Source of the DNA: Gottfriedia solisilvae | GTDB taxonomy: Bacteria; Bacillota; Bacilli; Bacillales; Bacillaceae_G | DNA: 64,000 nt | Assembly: GCF_002128405.1 (NCBI RefSeq) | Contig: NZ_NETJ01000004.1 | Coordinates: forward strand, 310,001 to 374,000 | Reading direction: 5' to 3' | Shown: positions 61,676-64,000 of the stretch, in pieces | How positions within the stretch are numbered: the stretch's first letter is position 1 | Layout: every line of letters begins with the position of its first letter | Position numbers and translations under genes: made by a program | The notes under the pieces: model-generated | What the model was told of the DNA's origin: nothing | The model's input: only the letters and a program-made list of their open reading frames with translations | The model's database searches: none

Positions 61676-62458
61676 CTAATTGTTTGGAATTCCATTTACA
61701 ATTGCTTGTAAATCTGCTTCTGCTTGCGTAACGATTGGATCGCCAGTTTGATTAATCACATTAATCGCATTTGTTTTTAATGTGTTAATTAAAGCGTTTA
61801 GCGTATTCGTTGCTTCTGTTAGTTGAGCAGCTAAATATGCGTTTACTTCACCTTGGGCGATATTTTGTTCATACGTAATAATTGCTTGAAGATCTGCTTT
61901 TACTTGATTAATTTTTGAAATTAAATCAGTAGTTGCTTGGCTTTTCTTTAACAGTGCCTCCTCAGTAATTTTATTTACACCAGCATTTTGCGCTGTTGAG
62001 ATTGCACTTGTTAACTGAGTTGTTAATTCAGCTATTTTTTGAGTAAATGATGACTGAGTTGCAGCATTTTGTTGTGATACGAATGTATCGAATTTAGAAC
62101 CAAGAGTTGATGAATATGAGTTGAAAGCAGTTTGTAAACTAGCTACATGCTCATCAAGTTTAGCTTGAATTGCAGCTTGAGTTGCATTTGATTCAGTTTG
62201 AGCTGCTGTATTCACTTCAGTTACTGCACTCGTTTTCTTTGCATTAGTTTCATTTTGAAGTGTAGTAAGTGCACTTGCTTTCGATAATCCTAATGCTGTT
62301 GTAATTGTTGTTTGTGCTGCTTGGATACGTGCATCTGCCCAAATACCAAATTGTGTACCTGCGTTACTACTTGCAAATGCAACTCCTGTAGAACCTAATA
62401 ATGTGGCTGATGCTAAGCCTACTGCAATTTTCCCTTTTAATGTAAGTACTTTTTTCAT
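61676..62458 (-). CDS. Secreted helical protein 2
   Basis: This 260-residue protein is a paralogue of secreted protein 1 without the C-terminal beta domain. It has a signal peptide (MKKVLTLKGKIAVGLASATLLGSTGVAFAS), then TQFGIWADARIQAAQ, then a predicted coiled helical rod (NAKKTSAVTEVNTAAQTESN and similar). No cysteine. The same family is found only as this pair, plus a distant third member upstream. A SinR-box inverted repeat lies in its promoter. Function unknown; likely structural. Confidence 0.75.
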   Translation of the reverse strand: MKKVLTLKGKIAVGLASATLLGSTGVAFASSNAGTQFGIWADARIQAAQTTITTALGLSKASALTTLQNETNAKKTSAVTEVNTAAQTESNATQAAIQAKLDEHVASLQTAFNSYSSTLGSKFDTFVSQQNAATQSSFTQKIAELTTQLTSAISTAQNAGVNKITEEALLKKSQATTDLISKINQVKADLQAIITYEQNIAQGEVNAYLAAQLTEATNTLNALINTLKTNAINVINQTGDPIVTQAEADLQAIVNGIPNN

Positions 62459-62497
62459 TGCAAACTCTCCTTATTTATGTAATTTATATATTAGTAC

Positions 62498-62515
62498 CGT
62501 TCTTTATAACGAACG
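62498..62515. promoter_or_regulatory. SinR operator before secreted protein 2
   Basis: CGTTC (62498-62502), 8 nt and GAACG (62511-62515) form an inverted repeat; GTTCTTT (62499-62505) matches the SinR box. It lies 40 nt before the start codon. Confidence 0.7.
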
Positions 62516-62525
62516 ACGAAACATA

Positions 62526-63179
62526 TCAGTGTTCATTTTTTTCGATATTTTGAATGATGATTTCTAATACCAATGCTTTATCAAGTAAAAATTTTTTCAC
62601 ATGACTGTCTTGTGATTGATCAGCCATACTTTTCAATTGATTAATTGTTTTCTTCGTCTTTTCTATTTCTTCGTTTACTAATAAATGAGCGTCTTCATAT
62701 GAAGGAAAATCAACTTTATGAGTATCATCACTTGGAACTAATTGTGGATCTTCATAAATTGTATTTAATTCATTATGAATATTACCAGTTACTTCCTCAA
62801 CAGCTAAGTCAAAATCTCCAGTTACTTTTTGTTTTTTCACTTTATATGAATTATCTAATCTTGATTCAAGAGATGAAAGTTCTTTCTGAATATCAGATAT
62901 TACTTCTTTTTGAATTTTAGATTGAGAGTTTTCAATTTCTTTTAAAGTGTTTACGTTTAAACTAGTTACTTGCTTAATGATTGCTTCTTGTTCTTTATTT
63001 AAAGCTTTCTCTTGTTCAACATTTAGTTTACTTTTGACTAGATTTATTTTTCTATCGGCCCATTGAGTAAACAGTGTTTTTACATCTGTGTTAGCATACA
63101 CACTTCCCATACTTAATGCCATGGCAAGTCCAATGAATACACAAGCAAAAGCTCTTTTATAATTTAGTAGCCTCTTCAT
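62526..63179 (-). CDS. Secreted helical protein 3
   Basis: This 217-residue protein has a signal peptide (about 1-29, VYAN) followed by KTLFTQWADRKINLVKSKL, which aligns with the TQFGxWADxRIQ motif of proteins 1 and 2. The remainder is predicted to be a charged coiled coil (EAIIKQVTSLNVNTLKEIENS and others). It follows the signal peptidase gene by 21 nt and is probably co-transcribed with it. Confidence 0.7.
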   Translation of the reverse strand: MKRLLNYKRAFACVFIGLAMALSMGSVYANTDVKTLFTQWADRKINLVKSKLNVEQEKALNKEQEAIIKQVTSLNVNTLKEIENSQSKIQKEVISDIQKELSSLESRLDNSYKVKKQKVTGDFDLAVEEVTGNIHNELNTIYEDPQLVPSDDTHKVDFPSYEDAHLLVNEEIEKTKKTINQLKSMADQSQDSHVKKFLLDKALVLEIIIQNIEKNEH

Positions 63180-63200
63180 ATTCCCACCTCTTAATCAATA

Positions 63201-63770
63201 TTATTGGAGTACCAATGGTTTAGGAATACTATGGAATGGTAGTAATGAATAAACAACATATCCTTTAATGAAGTTAACTGAGATTGGTCCAACACTTGGG
63301 TCTCTACTATCTAGGCTTTCTCCCGGTGTACGATTATCTCCCATAACAAATACTGAACCATCAGGTATAGTTTGCTCTGCCAAATCAGTGGATTTGCCTA
63401 ATGCTATTACTTCCGGTATTGGCTCATTATTCACATATACAATACCTTCTTGAATTTTCACTACATCACCAGCTACACCAATGATTCGTTTTACAATATC
63501 AATCCCTTGATCTGGTTGACTTATAATAGCAACATCTCCAAGCTTTGGCTCTTTATATAGTTTTGCTATTTTATTTACCAATATCAATCCACCATCTTGA
63601 AAAGTAGGATTCATTGAATTGCCACTTACTTTCGTTAATCCAATTACATTATGGAAGATAAAAAACACAAATATTAATATAATAATATATTTAATCCAGC
63701 TTACTAGTTTACTAGTAAATTTTTCAGTACTTTCATTTAATTGAACACTACTCATATTAATCTGGCTCAT
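63201..63770 (-). CDS. Type I signal peptidase
   Basis: This 189-residue enzyme cleaves signal peptides of exported proteins. It has one N-terminal membrane segment (about residues 25-45), the catalytic Ser in VSGNSMNPTFQDGG, the catalytic Lys in DIVKRIIGVAGD and the C-terminal VMGDNRTPGESLDSRDPSVGP. The Ser/Lys dyad makes it a bacterial-type (SipS-like) enzyme, not an ER-type SipW. Nevertheless it lies where sipW lies relative to sinIR in B. subtilis, so it may be dedicated to the secreted proteins of this operon. Confidence 0.93.
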   Translation of the reverse strand: MSQINMSSVQLNESTEKFTSKLVSWIKYIIILIFVFFIFHNVIGLTKVSGNSMNPTFQDGGLILVNKIAKLYKEPKLGDVAIISQPDQGIDIVKRIIGVAGDVVKIQEGIVYVNNEPIPEVIALGKSTDLAEQTIPDGSVFVMGDNRTPGESLDSRDPSVGPISVNFIKGYVVYSLLPFHSIPKPLVLQ

Positions 63771-63835
63771 ATGGTTCTCCTATTTGTTTAATTTTATTGA
63801 TTGTCTTTATTTGAATACTCTATGGCGTGTTCTTC

Positions 63836-64000
63836 TTAATTTTTCGGTTTATCCTTCGATTGATCATCTTGTTCTTTTGAATCGTCAATTGATTGTTCAT
63901 TCTCATTTTTTGAATCATTTAACTGATCATCAGATTTTTTATTATCTTTGTCTTTTTTTATTTCTTCCATTTGAGCTTCGGTAGATTGTTCAATTTCTTC
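63836..64000 (-). CDS. Partial CDS, acidic/lysine-rich C-terminus
   Basis: The window edge cuts this gene. The last 54 codons, ending TAA at 63836-63838, encode a highly charged tail rich in Asp, Glu, Lys, Gln and Ser (EEIEQSTEAQMEEIKKDKD, ending DDQSKDKPKN). By position it corresponds to tapA in the tapA-sipW-tasA locus, but too little is visible to identify it. Confidence 0.6.
   Translation of the reverse strand, partial: EEIEQSTEAQMEEIKKDKDNKKSDDQLNDSKNENEQSIDDSKEQDDQSKDKPKN

Noticed and set aside
60525-62458. TasA/CalY (camelysin) identity for the secreted proteins
   Set aside because: Position fits, but the sequences are Ala/Gln-rich helices lacking the camelysin pattern after the signal peptide.
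63201-63770. SipW (ER-type signal peptidase)
   Set aside because: The catalytic Lys in DIVKRIIGVAGD is present, as in SipS-type enzymes; SipW has His at this position.
1-64000. CRISPR arrays, tRNA and rRNA genes
   Set aside because: I saw no regularly spaced direct repeats and no cloverleaf or ribosomal RNA sequences.

Overview
The window is low-GC (roughly one third G+C by eye), AT-rich Firmicute DNA. Gene content and order point to the family Bacillaceae. The hag / csrA-fliW-yviE-flgL-flgK-flgN-flgM-yvyF / comFC-comFA / degV / degU-degS / yvyE / LytR-family run is the Bacillus subtilis order. secA2-slaP, comK and sinI-sinR support the same placement. Species cannot be assigned from sequence alone.

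Layout. (1) 0.1-8 kb: flagellin and late flagellar genes, with the GlcNAc-type PTS gene nagP inserted between csrA and hag on the opposite strand. I find matches to the sigma-D promoter consensus before hag and yvyF, and further on before a glucosaminidase and cheX. A CsrA-type hairpin sits in the hag leader. (2) 8-15 kb: late competence genes (comFB absent), degV, degSU, a LytR-CpsA-Psr ligase and yvyE. (3) 15-41 kb: mostly cell-envelope and secreted proteins: amidase, TuaA-like sugar transferase, PPC-domain subtilase, lytic transglycosylase, glucosaminidase, muramidase-like protein, TcaA-like protein, M48-ankyrin protease, LtaS-like enzyme and a Big2-trypsin-PPC protease. A cluster of DnaA boxes lies at 18.4-18.7 kb, and a GC-rich dispersed repeat occurs in two good copies plus remnants.

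(4) 40.8-53.3 kb: S-layer region. A 5'-truncated S-layer gene and an intact SbsC-like S-layer gene flank an accessory island. The island holds a metalloprotease-like protein, an ORF framed by perfect palindromes, an Mrr-type nuclease, four tandem tyrosine recombinases (one with a triplicated core-binding domain) and an AlbA_2/Schlafen-type protein. (5) 53.8-58.9 kb: secA2-slaP for S-layer export, a ComK homologue, an orphan sigma factor and cheX.

(6) 59.3-64 kb: a c-di-GMP-I riboswitch in front of sinI-sinR, convergent with an operon of [partial gene]-type I signal peptidase-three related secreted helical proteins. This occupies the place of tapA-sipW-tasA in B. subtilis, but the secreted proteins do not look like TasA. 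SinR-box inverted repeats lie in the promoters of two of them. I regard this as the most likely undescribed system in the window: a second-messenger-sensing SinIR switch controlling an unrecognised extracellular matrix or surface operon.
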